DNA from: Homoserinimonas sp044769865
Lineage (GTDB): Bacteria > Actinomycetota > Actinomycetes > Actinomycetales > Microbacteriaceae
Length of the DNA stretch: 64,000 bases
Direction: 5' to 3'
Assembly: GCF_044769865.1 (NCBI RefSeq)
Contig: NZ_JBIZWA010000001.1
Span: forward strand, 1,922,001-1,986,000
Shown: in pieces, positions 32,199 through 40,961 of the stretch
How the letters are laid out: the number at the start of each line of letters is the position of its first letter
How positions within the stretch are numbered: the first letter of the stretch is position 1
Translations under genes and position numbers: made by a program
Notes under the pieces: generated by a model
What the model saw: only the letters and a program-made list of their open reading frames with translations
The model's database searches: none
Told to the model about the DNA's origin: nothing

Positions 32199-34472
32199 TT
32201 ACTCGGCGTGCTCGGCGACCACCTCGGCGATGTCCCGGATGACGAGGAGTGGATGCCCCACGAGCGCCGGCATTGCCACGACCAGGTCGCTGCCAACGGC
32301 AGCGACCACGGACGTGGTGCCTGCCGTGCGGCTCGGAACTGCGAGCGGGCTCCACGAGCCGCCGTCCTTGGAGACCCAGACGACGGGGCCAGAGCGTTCC
32401 GAGTTCGACCAGCCGCCCGCGGCCGCGAATCCGCCCTCGACCGCGACGGGCGAATGCAGTGAGACCCCGTCTTCGGCCTCGAACACGGTCTCCCATGCGC
32501 TGCCGTTCTCGGTTCGGAGGAGGAGGTCGCGACCGCCGATGGTGGCGGACGCCACGAGCCCCTCGGGGCTGTCCGCGCAGCTTGAGAACCACCCCCGTCG
32601 CTGGTCGAGATCGCCGACATCGAGACGCGTCCAGCTGGTCCAGTCGTAGCTCCAGGCGACCGCGCGGGAGTTGCCGTTCTGCGCCTCAGCGCTGCCGAGT
32701 GCGATCGGGGTGCCGTCCGGAAGTTGGCATACGTCGCTGATGCTGGTCTCGAGCTCCCCGCTGCCGAAGTATCCCAGGGCGGGCGCCCAGCTGATGCCGT
32801 CGGCCGAAGTCCAGATGGCGCCGTGGTTCGGCGAACTCACGAGAGTATCGACGCGGTGCTCACCGACCGCGATCCAGCCGCTCTCGGTATGGGTGAGGCC
32901 CGTAATCCAGGTTGAGCCGTCGGCGGGGAAGCCGCTCATCGGCACCCATTCGGCGTCGGACGAGGGTCTGAAATACCCCTCGAGGAGGATGGCGTCGGCG
33001 TCTGCCGGGAAGGATGAGCCGATGACGAGTTCTCCGGCGTCAGGGTCGCTCGAGCGCACGATGCTCGAGAGCTCGTCGAGTCGCGCGGGGTCGGCCGGGA
33101 CGGTTTCGACTGTGTCGCCGAGGTCGTAGCGCGCGGTGGATGACGTCGACCAGTTGCGCCACAGGCCACCAGCCTGGATGGCGAAGTGCGACAGGCCCAG
33201 GCTCACGAGCGCCCCGTCGGACTGATCGAGCACCTCACGCACCCAGAGCAGATCTTCGCGCTCGCTGAGCACGGCGGAGTCGGTCCAGTTGCCCCCAGCC
33301 AGCGTGCCGGCGCGGACGGCGCCGGCGCTTCCGACGAGTCCGATCGTCGAGCCGTCGCCCACCGACACGGATCGTCCATCGTCCCCGTTCCGGGAGTGGA
33401 GCGAGGTGTAGCCGGTGACGCTCCATTGTCCGTTCGCGCTGCGTTCGTAGGCGGCGCTGTATGCCTGGTTGTCGTTGCCGCCGATCGTGCTGACCACCCC
33501 GTTTGCGACGCTCGGCTCGCCCAGCCACACGTCATCGTTCGACGTGTAGTACTCCTCGGGCTCGGGCACCGTCTCTGCCGTCCAGGTGGCTCCGTCGGGG
33601 GATGACCAGGCGGCCGGCGCGGACTGTGCTGCGGGGGTGCTGTTGGCGGGGGTGTAGCCGGTTGCGACGAAGTGCTGGCCGGTCCACACGACGTTGTATA
33701 CGCCGGACCTCTCGGGGGCGACCTCGTTCGCTGCCTGCCAGGTCGCGCCCTCGTCGGCCGAGCGGTAGGCGACGAGGGGCGCGATCTCCCCCTCGGCTGC
33801 GGGCATTGCGATCATCACGGCGCTCTCGCCGCCCGCAGCGATGCTGCCGGGGTTGAGGTGTTCCTCGCCGGTTTCGGGCAGCTCCATCTCGGTGACGTCG
33901 CCGTCGTCGATGACGATGCCGCGGGGCTTGTGCTGGTAGTCGGTGCCGACGAGCAGGATTCGGCCGCTGGCATCCACCGTCACACCGGTGACGCGGATGC
34001 TCGCGGCGAAGTCCTTGGGCAGCTCGACCCGCTCCCAGTTCTCTCGATCCTCAGAGGTCCAGAGGACTGTGGTCAGCGTGCCCTCATGCCAGAGCGTGCC
34101 GACAAGTGCGGCGAGGGTGTCGGTGCCTGCGAGTGAACCGCTGAAGGCGCCTTGGGCGTCGGGGTCGACCTCGACCGCGTCCCAGTCCTGCCCATCACGT
34201 GAGAGCCACACGGTGGCAGTGCCGCCGGCTCCCGGCTCGGCCGCGGCTCCTCCGGCGGCGTAGGGGAGCGCATCGGTCGCCGGGAGAATGCCTCCCGAGA
34301 GCTGGACCCAGCTCTTTGACGCGAGCATGTCCTCCGGTACGGCCAACTCCTCGACGGTCACCGTCGGAAGAGGGGCTGTCGCCGGGTCATCGGCGGTGCA
34401 CGCGGCGAGCGTGAGCGCCGAGGTGGCGGCGATGAGGAAGGCGAGTCGACGCGGGAGTAGCGATCGTGTCAT
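32199..34472 (-). CDS. Large secreted lipoprotein with BNR/beta-propeller-like repeats
   Basis: A 757-aa lipoprotein: n-region MTRSLLPRR, hydrophobic core and lipobox LAAC (Cys25). The mature protein contains many short W/G-rich units such as WLSRDGQDWDAV, WTSEDRENWERV, WTSADGISW, WSYDWTSWTRL and WVSKDGGSWSPL, typical of Asp-box (BNR) or WD-like propeller blades, possibly two propellers. No catalytic residues are evident. TTG 34487 would add five residues. The gene lies 50 bp downstream of rsmD on the same strand, so the two may be cotranscribed. The function is unknown, with binding of an external ligand the simplest guess. Confidence 0.8.
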   Translation of the reverse strand: MTRSLLPRRLAFLIAATSALTLAACTADDPATAPLPTVTVEELAVPEDMLASKSWVQLSGGILPATDALPYAAGGAAAEPGAGGTATVWLSRDGQDWDAVEVDPDAQGAFSGSLAGTDTLAALVGTLWHEGTLTTVLWTSEDRENWERVELPKDFAASIRVTGVTVDASGRILLVGTDYQHKPRGIVIDDGDVTEMELPETGEEHLNPGSIAAGGESAVMIAMPAAEGEIAPLVAYRSADEGATWQAANEVAPERSGVYNVVWTGQHFVATGYTPANSTPAAQSAPAAWSSPDGATWTAETVPEPEEYYTSNDDVWLGEPSVANGVVSTIGGNDNQAYSAAYERSANGQWSVTGYTSLHSRNGDDGRSVSVGDGSTIGLVGSAGAVRAGTLAGGNWTDSAVLSEREDLLWVREVLDQSDGALVSLGLSHFAIQAGGLWRNWSTSSTARYDLGDTVETVPADPARLDELSSIVRSSDPDAGELVIGSSFPADADAILLEGYFRPSSDAEWVPMSGFPADGSTWITGLTHTESGWIAVGEHRVDTLVSSPNHGAIWTSADGISWAPALGYFGSGELETSISDVCQLPDGTPIALGSAEAQNGNSRAVAWSYDWTSWTRLDVGDLDQRRGWFSSCADSPEGLVASATIGGRDLLLRTENGSAWETVFEAEDGVSLHSPVAVEGGFAAAGGWSNSERSGPVVWVSKDGGSWSPLAVPSRTAGTTSVVAAVGSDLVVAMPALVGHPLLVIRDIAEVVAEHAE

Positions 34473-34522
34473 GAGGGAGGAATCCAATCACCACCCCCGT
34501 TCAGGGGTGAACATTCCCCACC

Positions 34523-35080
34523 TTATTGCAGTGCGGATGCCCACCACAGGGTTGTGTCGCCGTAGACCTTGCTGCGGTCCAGGGTGAGGCCCGCTGGCCA
34601 GGTCGGCTCCGGTGAGCGGCTGGACCGCTCCACCAGTACGACCGCGTTGGGCGCGAGATGGAGGGCCGCCAGGTCTGCCGCGAGCTCGTCATCGCCAAGC
34701 TCGTACGGCGGGTCGATGAAGACGAGGTCAACCGTGCCGACAGCGCCCGCGAGGAACGACCGCACCGACACGGGCGCAACCGTGATGCGGGCGCCCTTGG
34801 GCAGCTTCGATTGCACGAGCGCGGCGTTGCGGCGGCAGACCGCGGCGGCGGGCGGATTCCGTTCGACGAGCGTCACGCTCACGGCACCCCGGCTTGCGGC
34901 TTCGAGCCCCAATGCGCCGGAACCCGCGTAGAGGTCGAACACGGTCGCGCCTCGGATCGCATCCCGTGCCTCCAGCGCGGAGAAGATCGCCTCGCGGACG
35001 CGATCGCTCGTGGGACGCGTGCCCTTGGGCGGCACGGCGATCGAGAGCGATCCGGCAATCCCGGCGATGATGCGCGTCAT
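34523..35080 (-). CDS. rsmD: 16S rRNA (guanine(966)-N2)-methyltransferase
   Basis: A 185-aa methyltransferase acting on 16S rRNA G966. Motifs are MTRIIAGIAGS at the N-terminus, PTSDRVREAIFS, SAM-binding DLYAGSGALGLEA, and catalytic IDPPY near residue 125. ATG 35080 is chosen because it begins at the conserved RIIAG and a TACCCT -10 box lies 6 nt upstream. The longer frame has no similarity. It is divergent from recG, its usual neighbour. Confidence 0.95.
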   Translation of the reverse strand: MTRIIAGIAGSLSIAVPPKGTRPTSDRVREAIFSALEARDAIRGATVFDLYAGSGALGLEAASRGAVSVTLVERNPPAAAVCRRNAALVQSKLPKGARITVAPVSVRSFLAGAVGTVDLVFIDPPYELGDDELAADLAALHLAPNAVVLVERSSRSPEPTWPAGLTLDRSKVYGDTTLWWASALQ

Positions 35081-35086
35081 CCTTCG

Positions 35087-35092
35087 AGGGTA
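35087..35092 (-). promoter_or_regulatory. -10 box, leaderless promoter of rsmD
   Basis: The minus strand reads TACCCT, then cgaagg, then ATG 35080. The gaagg could also serve as a weak ribosome site if transcription starts earlier. Confidence 0.5.
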
Positions 35093-35138
35093 GCGGCGCG
35101 CATGGCTGCCAGGACGCGGTGTTGACGGGGGTCGACGG

Positions 35139-35144
35139 TACGCT
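35139..35144 (+). promoter_or_regulatory. -10 box, leaderless promoter of recG
   Basis: TACGCT, six bases (cgttgc), then GTG 35151. The upstream TTGACG (35122-35127) is too close for a normal -35 element. Confidence 0.58.
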
Positions 35145-35150
35145 CGTTGC

Positions 35151-37313
35151 GTGGGATCGCCGCTCGACGCCAAGCTCTCGTCCGCGCTGGGTGGACGCAC
35201 AGCGCAGTCGTTCGCGCGCAACCTGGGGCTCGAGACCGTCGGTGACCTGCTTGCGCACTACCCGAGGCGCTACGCCCTCCGCGGCGAGCTCACCGAGCTT
35301 GGTGCCCTTCCCGTCGACGAGAACGTCACGATCGTCGCCGAGGTGCTCGACGCCCGGGAGCGCTCGATGCGCAACCGTCGCGGCTCGATCCTCGAGGTGC
35401 GCATCAGCGATGGCAAGGGCATCCTCTCGCTGACGTTCTTCAACCAGGCGTGGCGGGCCAAAGACCTGCGGCCCGGCGTGCGTGGCATCTTCACGGGCAA
35501 GGTCGGCGACTATCGGGGCAGCCTGCAGCTCGCGCATCCCGACTATGAACTCTTCGACGCGGATGCCCCGGGTGGCGACACGGAGGCATATCGCGCGTGG
35601 GCGGAACAGCCCGTGCCGATCTACCCGGCGACCGCGACCGTGCCGTCGTGGCAGATCGGCAAGGCGGTCGGCGTCGTGCTCGACACGTTGCCGCCCATTG
35701 CCGACCCGGTGCCGGCATCCGTGCGCAAGGAGCGCACGTTGATGGACTACCGTCGGGCGCTCGAACTCATCCATCGCCCCACGAAGGACATCGAGTGGCG
35801 GGCCGCGCGCAAGGCGCTCCGCTTCCAAGAGGCGTTCGTGCTGCAGGCCGCGCTGCTCGAGCAGCGGGCGGCCCTGCGCTCACGGCAGGCGACAGCCCGC
35901 AGTGCCGAGCCGGGCGGCCTCCTCGAGCGTTTCGACGCCGCGCTGCCCTTCCAGCGCACGGATGACCAGGTGACGGTGGGCGAGGCGATCTCAGCAGACC
36001 TTGCGCAGCCCGTTCCCATGAACCGTCTCGTGCAGGGTGAGGTCGGCTCCGGCAAGACCCTGGTGGCCCTGCGGGCCATGCTCGCCGTCGCCGAATCCGG
36101 CGGGCAGTCGGCCCTTCTGGCGCCAACCGAGGTGCTTGCGGCCCAGCACCTGCGCTCGATCGTCGCATCCCTCGGCCCGGACCTCGCCGCGAAGCTTCGG
36201 CCGACGCTCATCACGGGGCAGATGCCCGCGGCCGACCGTCGCCGGGCCACGCTCGCGGCCGTCTCGGGGAGCGCCCACATCATCGTGGGCACACACGCCC
36301 TCATGAGCGGTTCGGTCGAGTTCTTCGACCTCGGCCTCGTCGTGGTCGACGAGCAGCACCGCTTCGGGGTCGCCCAGCGCGAGGCCCTGCGTCGCAAGGG
36401 CGCCGTGCCGCCGCACGTGCTCGTGCTCACCGCAACGCCGATCCCGCGCACGGTCGCGATGACGGTCTTCGGCGACCTCGACGTGTCGACGATCGCGCAG
36501 CTGCCCTCGGGTCGCGTGCCGATCGAGTCACACGTCGTTCCCGTCGCGGAGAAGCCGGGATGGATGGCACGCGTCTGGCAGCGCGTGGCAGAGGAGCTCG
36601 CGCAGGGCCGGCAGGCCTTCGTCGTGTGCCCGGCCATCGATGCGGCATCGCGCGAGGAATCCGAGGAGGAACCCGAGGCCCAGGAAGGGCCGGCGTCGAA
36701 GCCGGCAACGGTCGCGGGAGTCTCGGAGGAGCTCAGCGCCAACCCCGTCCTCGCCTCGGCCCGCATCGCGGCGCTGCACGGCAGGATGCCAGGGGAGGAG
36801 AAGGACTCCATCATGCGCGCCTTCGCCGCGGGTGACATCGACGTGCTGGTCGCGACGACCGTCATCGAGGTCGGCGTGGATGTGCCGAATGCCTCCACCA
36901 TGGTCATCCTCGACGCCGACCGCTTCGGCGTCTCCCAGCTCCACCAGCTGCGCGGGCGGGTCGGCCGCGGCGGCCTGCCCGGCCTCTGCCTCATGGTCAC
37001 CTCGGCGGAGACGGGCTCGCTCGCTCGCGACCGGGTCGAGGCCGTCGCATCCACCCTCGACGGCTTCGAGCTTGCCGAGAAGGACCTCGAGCTGCGCCAG
37101 GAGGGCGATGTGCTCGGTAGTGTGCAGTCGGGCGGGCGTTCGAGCCTGCGGCTCCTGCGCGTGGCGAAGGATGCCGGCCTCATCACGGAGGCGCGCGCGG
37201 TGGCCGAGCAGACGCTGGCGCAGGATCCGACCCTGGTCGGGCATCCGGCGCTGAGAGAGGCGCTCGATCGCCGACTCGACGAGAGCGCACGGGAGTTCAT
37301 GTCTCAGGGCTGA
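35151..37313 (+). CDS. recG: ATP-dependent DNA helicase RecG
   Basis: A 720-aa helicase that remodels stalled forks and Holliday junctions. The N-terminal wedge/OB domain (about residues 1-230) is followed by a superfamily 2 motor: GEVGSGKTLVAL (Walker A, about 295), VVDEQHRFGV (DEQH box, about 400), LVLTATPIPRT, then VIEVGVDVPNAS and QLHQLRGRVGRGG in the second motor domain. An acidic insert, EESEEEPEAQEGPASKPA, lies between motor motifs near 510 and looks like a flexible loop. The GTG at 35151 is leaderless. It is followed by coaD. Confidence 0.97.
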   Translation: MGSPLDAKLSSALGGRTAQSFARNLGLETVGDLLAHYPRRYALRGELTELGALPVDENVTIVAEVLDARERSMRNRRGSILEVRISDGKGILSLTFFNQAWRAKDLRPGVRGIFTGKVGDYRGSLQLAHPDYELFDADAPGGDTEAYRAWAEQPVPIYPATATVPSWQIGKAVGVVLDTLPPIADPVPASVRKERTLMDYRRALELIHRPTKDIEWRAARKALRFQEAFVLQAALLEQRAALRSRQATARSAEPGGLLERFDAALPFQRTDDQVTVGEAISADLAQPVPMNRLVQGEVGSGKTLVALRAMLAVAESGGQSALLAPTEVLAAQHLRSIVASLGPDLAAKLRPTLITGQMPAADRRRATLAAVSGSAHIIVGTHALMSGSVEFFDLGLVVVDEQHRFGVAQREALRRKGAVPPHVLVLTATPIPRTVAMTVFGDLDVSTIAQLPSGRVPIESHVVPVAEKPGWMARVWQRVAEELAQGRQAFVVCPAIDAASREESEEEPEAQEGPASKPATVAGVSEELSANPVLASARIAALHGRMPGEEKDSIMRAFAAGDIDVLVATTVIEVGVDVPNASTMVILDADRFGVSQLHQLRGRVGRGGLPGLCLMVTSAETGSLARDRVEAVASTLDGFELAEKDLELRQEGDVLGSVQSGGRSSLRLLRVAKDAGLITEARAVAEQTLAQDPTLVGHPALREALDRRLDESAREFMSQG

Positions 37314-37327
37314 GGCATCGTGCCCAC

Positions 37328-37333
37328 TAGGCT
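37328..37333 (+). promoter_or_regulatory. -10 box, leaderless promoter of coaD
   Basis: TAGGCT, seven bases (tgttcgt), then ATG 37341. It lies only 14 nt after the recG stop. Confidence 0.6.
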
Positions 37334-37340
37334 TGTTCGT

Positions 37341-37832
37341 ATGCCCAGGATCGCCGTCGTCCCCGGATCATTCGACCCCGTCACGAGGGGGCACCTCGAT
37401 GTCATCGAGCGTGCCGCGGGTCTCTTTGACGAGATACACGTGCTTGTCGTGCACAACCCCGACAAGACGGCGCTGCTGCCCGTCGCGCAGCGCGTCAGCC
37501 TGATAGAGAAGTCGATCGCCGATGCCGGACTGCCGAGCAACATCCGGGTTACCTCCTGGATGGTCGGCCTCCTCGTCGACTACTGCACGGATGTCGGTGC
37601 GAGCGTGCTCGTCAAGGGCGTGCGCTCGAGCGTCGATGTCTCCTACGAGACCCCCATGGCGATCGTCAACCGCAATCTCGCGGGCGTCGAGACGGTCTTC
37701 CTGCTGCCCGACCCGGCGCACGCGCACGTGTCGAGCTCGCTCGTGCGGCAGGTCGCCGCCCTCGGTGGCGACGTTGCCCCCTACGTGCCGAAGGCCGTCG
37801 CCGAGTTCCTGCAGACTCCGCGCTCGCAGTAG
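37341..37832 (+). CDS. coaD: Phosphopantetheine adenylyltransferase
   Basis: A 163-aa nucleotidyltransferase for the penultimate step of coenzyme A synthesis. The N-terminal PGSFDPVTRGHLD carries the (H/T)xGH-type nucleotide motif. LVKGVRSSVDVSYE and the C-terminal SSSLVRQVAALGGDV complete the family pattern, which is normal in length. ATG 37341 is set by the leaderless promoter. An in-frame GTG at 37320 is upstream of that -10 box. Confidence 0.96.
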   Translation: MPRIAVVPGSFDPVTRGHLDVIERAAGLFDEIHVLVVHNPDKTALLPVAQRVSLIEKSIADAGLPSNIRVTSWMVGLLVDYCTDVGASVLVKGVRSSVDVSYETPMAIVNRNLAGVETVFLLPDPAHAHVSSSLVRQVAALGGDVAPYVPKAVAEFLQTPRSQ

Positions 37833-37876
37833 GCCGCGAAAAAACCTCTCGCGTCGAGGAGTTAGGCATGCCATAC

Positions 37877-37895
37877 TTAGGTAATGCTTACCTTG
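37877..37895 (+). promoter_or_regulatory. DtxR/IdeR iron box over the start codon of the siderophore operon
   Basis: TTAGGTAATGCTTACCTTG is a close match to the 19-bp DtxR/IdeR palindrome (TTAGGTTAGSCTAACCTAA-like). The ATG at 37884 lies inside it. A CATACT box at 37872-37877 sits 6 nt before the ATG, so iron-loaded repressor would cover the transcription start. Confidence 0.82.
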
Positions 37896-38846
37896 CCTCT
37901 CGCGGTCGAGAAGGATGCGCGTCCCGCCTACCGCCCCTATGTGGTCGCGGTGTCCGCGCTCGAGCGACTCAGCCCGCACTTCGTGCGAGTCACGTTCTCA
38001 GGTGAGGCGCTCAGTGACTTCGGCACTGACGGGCTTGACCAACGCATCAAGCTGCTCTTCCCCCTCGAAGCTGGCCCTGCCAGCGGCGAGCACTGCGACG
38101 TCGGCGCCCAAGACCCCTCGGTCATCGCCGATGGCAGCTGGTATTCCCGGTGGCGCGAGCTTCCGGATGAGGTGCGCGCACCCTTCCGCACCTACACGAT
38201 CCGCGCATCCCGGCCCGAGCTGCGCGAGATCGACGTCGACATGGTGCTTCACCCCGACGGCGGTCCCGCATCCAGGTGGCTCTCGCGCGCATCCGTGGGC
38301 GACTCCCTCATCATCGTGGGGCCCGACCGTTTCAGCATCGACTCGGCAGTCGGCATCGACTGGCACCCCGGCGATGCGAGCGAGTACCTGCTGATCGGTG
38401 ACGAGACAGCCACACCCGCCATCTGCAGCATCCTGGAGTCCCTGCCCGTCGGCGCGCGCGCTCGTGCCTTCATCGAGGTGCCGGATGCGGCCGACATGCT
38501 TCCCATCGACGCCCACGACGGCGTCACAGTCACCTGGCTGCCCCGAGACGGGCGTGCACACGGCAGCCTTCTCGACCCGGCCGTGCGCGCCTGGGTGGCC
38601 GAGAACCCACTCGTCATCGAGCGTGCCCGCGCGGCGGTCGCGCAGGCGGTCAACGAGGTCGACGTCGACTCCGAGCTGCTGTGGGAGTCTCCCGAGCGCG
38701 CCGAGGCGGGATTCTACGGCTGGCTCGCCGGTGAATCATCCGTCATCAAGTCCCTGCGGCGCTTCCTCGTGAGCGAGACGGGCATCGACCGCAAGCGCAT
38801 CGCATTCATGGGGTACTGGCGCCTCGGTCTCTCCGAGCGGCAGTAG
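37884..38846 (+). CDS. Siderophore-interacting protein (FAD-dependent ferric-siderophore reductase)
   Basis: A 320-aa SIP/ViuB-family protein. The FAD-binding beta-barrel carries PHFVRVTFSGEAL and FRTYTIRASRPE. The NAD(P)H-binding half has YLLIGDETATPAICSILE and ends in the family block EAGFYGWLAGESSVIKSLRRFLVSETGIDRKRI. It releases iron from imported ferric siderophores in the cytoplasm. It is the first gene of an iron-repressed operon with two FecCD permeases, an ATPase and a binding lipoprotein. The operon start is leaderless or nearly so. Confidence 0.95.
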   Translation: MLTLPLAVEKDARPAYRPYVVAVSALERLSPHFVRVTFSGEALSDFGTDGLDQRIKLLFPLEAGPASGEHCDVGAQDPSVIADGSWYSRWRELPDEVRAPFRTYTIRASRPELREIDVDMVLHPDGGPASRWLSRASVGDSLIIVGPDRFSIDSAVGIDWHPGDASEYLLIGDETATPAICSILESLPVGARARAFIEVPDAADMLPIDAHDGVTVTWLPRDGRAHGSLLDPAVRAWVAENPLVIERARAAVAQAVNEVDVDSELLWESPERAEAGFYGWLAGESSVIKSLRRFLVSETGIDRKRIAFMGYWRLGLSERQ

Positions 38847-38847
38847 C

Positions 38848-39915
38848 GTGACCACGACGGCCAGGACGCCCGCCGCGGGGGCGTCCGACGCGATGGAGCC
38901 CGTTCGCGGGCGCTCACGCGGGCCGCGGCGCATCGTCGGTCTCGCGGCGAGCCTCGTCGCGCTGCTCCTCGTGATCGTGGCGAGCCTTGCCCTCGGCACG
39001 CGGGGGACTCCGCTCGTCGAGGTGTTCGCAGCGCTCACGCAGCCAGACCCCACGAATCCCCTCCACACGGTCGTGCGCGAACTTCGCGTGCCCCGCACCG
39101 TGATCGGTGCGCTCGTCGGGCTGGCCCTCGCGGTGGCCGGATGCCTCATGCAAGGGGTGACCCGCAACCCCCTCGCCGACCCGGGGCTCCTCGGCATCAA
39201 TGCGGGCGCCTCGCTCTTCGTCGTCATCGCGATCGCGCTCTTCGGCGTGACCTCGCCCTTCGGCTTCATCTGGTTCGCGTTCGCGGGGGCGGCGGCGACG
39301 GCAGCGCTCGTGTACTTCATCGGCACGCTCGCGCGCGACGGCGCGACTCCCGTGACGCTCGCGCTGGCCGGCATGGCGATCGCGGCCGTCTCGACGTCGA
39401 TCGTGACCCTGCTCATCATCACCGATGTGCAGACCCTGAACACCTTCCGCTTCTGGCAGGTCGGTTCGCTCGCGGGGCGCGGCATCGACATGCTCGGGAT
39501 GCTGTGGCCCTTCATTCTCATCGGGCTCCTGCTCGCCCTGTTCGTGGGTCGGGACCTCACGCTCCTCGCCTTCGGCGACGACGTCGCGAAGGGACTTGGC
39601 CACAACGCGGCGCTCACGCGTGGGCTTTCCGCCGTCGCGATCGTGCTCCTGTGCGGCACCGCGACGGCGCTTGCCGGGCCGCTCGTCTTTGTGGGACTCG
39701 TCGTGCCGCACATCGCACGCGCGATCGTCGGCACCGACTACCGGTGGATGCTGGCCTACGCGGTCGTCTTGGGGCCACTCCTCGTGCTGCTCGCCGATGT
39801 CGTCGGACGTCTCATCGTGCAACCCTCCGAGCTTGAGGTCGGGCTCGTGATCGCCGTCATCGGGGTGCCCGTCCTGGTCGCGCTCGTGCGCCGAGTGAAG
39901 GGACGCGCACTGTGA
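38848..39915 (+). CDS. FecCD-family iron-siderophore ABC permease 1
   Basis: A 355-aa permease with about ten transmembrane helices. The family blocks RTVIGALVGLALAVAGCLMQGVTRNPLADPGLLGINAGAS (split over 39090-39215), GDDVAKGLGHNA (the loop contacting the ATPase) and LVFVGLVVPHIAR are visible. The GTG at 38848 lies 1 nt after the SIP stop. Its stop overlaps the second permease (GTGA). It forms the heteromeric channel with the next gene product. Confidence 0.95.
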   Translation: MTTTARTPAAGASDAMEPVRGRSRGPRRIVGLAASLVALLLVIVASLALGTRGTPLVEVFAALTQPDPTNPLHTVVRELRVPRTVIGALVGLALAVAGCLMQGVTRNPLADPGLLGINAGASLFVVIAIALFGVTSPFGFIWFAFAGAAATAALVYFIGTLARDGATPVTLALAGMAIAAVSTSIVTLLIITDVQTLNTFRFWQVGSLAGRGIDMLGMLWPFILIGLLLALFVGRDLTLLAFGDDVAKGLGHNAALTRGLSAVAIVLLCGTATALAGPLVFVGLVVPHIARAIVGTDYRWMLAYAVVLGPLLVLLADVVGRLIVQPSELEVGLVIAVIGVPVLVALVRRVKGRAL

Positions 39916-40961
39916 CAACCGCGCTCGCCCGTCCGATCGCTCCCACGCTGCCGGCGGGCCGCCGCCGGCTCGCGCGCAGGGTGGCCCTCGTGAGCGGCGT
40001 GCTCGCGGTGCTGTTGGCCGTGATCGTCGCGATCTCGCTCGGCACGGGCGCCTACCCGATCGGCCCGGAGCGCGTCCTGCCGACGCTGTTGGGCGCAGGA
40101 GAGTCGAAGGATGCCTTCGTGCTCTTCCGCCTCCGGCTGCCGCGCATCGTGCTGGGCGTGCTCGCGGGGGTCGCGTTCGGCATCGCGGGCGCCCTCTTCC
40201 AGACGCTGTTGCGAAACCCGCTCGCGAGCCCCGACATCATCGGCATCAGTGGCGGGGCGAGCGCCGCCGCTGCGTTCGGCATCCTCATCCTCGGCGTGAG
40301 CGGGGCGATGGTCTCGCTGCTGGCCTTCGGCGGCGCCGTCGCGGTTGCGCTCGCGATCACGCTGCTCGCCTCGAGGGAGGGGCTCTCCGGCTACCGCTTC
40401 GTGCTGGTCGGGGTCGGCTTCGCGTTCCTTGCGCAGTCCGTCATCGGCTATCTCCTCACGCGCGCCGACGAGCAGGAGGCTGTCGCGGCCCTCGCCTGGA
40501 CGGTGGGCGGTGTCGCGGGGGCACGCTGGGACGGCATCGGGGTCATCGCCGTGACGCTCCTGCCGCTGCTGGTGTTCCTCGCGCCGCTCGTGCCGCGCAT
40601 CCGCACCCTCCAGCTCGGTGACGACACGGCGACGGGCCTCGGGCTCCGGGTCGCCTCCGCCCGTTACAGCGTGCTCGCTGTTGCCGTCGCCCTCACGGCG
40701 GTCGCCACCGCCTACGCCGGCCCCCTCGCATTTGTGGCCTTCGTCTCCGCCCCCATCGCGCGCAGGCTCGTGGGAGGTGCGCACCTCGCCATCATCCCGG
40801 CGGCGCTGATCGGCGCGATCGTCGTGACCTTCGCTGACTTCGCCGCGTCGACCCTCATCCCCGGCGTGGTGGTGCCCGCCGGCATCGTGACAGGCATCAT
40901 CGGCGCCCCCTACCTCCTGTGGCTGCTCGCCACATCACACCGCGGAAGGCGAAACGCATGA
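39912..40961 (+). CDS. FecCD-family iron-siderophore ABC permease 2
   Basis: A 349-aa permease with about nine to ten transmembrane helices. Blocks RIVLGVLAGVAFGIAG, NPLASPDIIGISGGAS, GDDTATGLGLRV and AGPLAFVAFVSAPIARRLVG are present. It starts at a GTG overlapping the first permease stop, and its own stop overlaps the ATPase ATG, so all three membrane and motor subunits are made by coupled translation. Confidence 0.95.
   Translation: MTTALARPIAPTLPAGRRRLARRVALVSGVLAVLLAVIVAISLGTGAYPIGPERVLPTLLGAGESKDAFVLFRLRLPRIVLGVLAGVAFGIAGALFQTLLRNPLASPDIIGISGGASAAAAFGILILGVSGAMVSLLAFGGAVAVALAITLLASREGLSGYRFVLVGVGFAFLAQSVIGYLLTRADEQEAVAALAWTVGGVAGARWDGIGVIAVTLLPLLVFLAPLVPRIRTLQLGDDTATGLGLRVASARYSVLAVAVALTAVATAYAGPLAFVAFVSAPIARRLVGGAHLAIIPAALIGAIVVTFADFAASTLIPGVVVPAGIVTGIIGAPYLLWLLATSHRGRRNA

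Noticed and set aside
34499..34519. Small inverted repeat GTTCA-GGGG-TGAAC between rsmD and the lipoprotein gene
   Set aside because: The stem is only 5 bp, there is no T-tract, and it does not match a known operator such as the actinobacterial SOS box.
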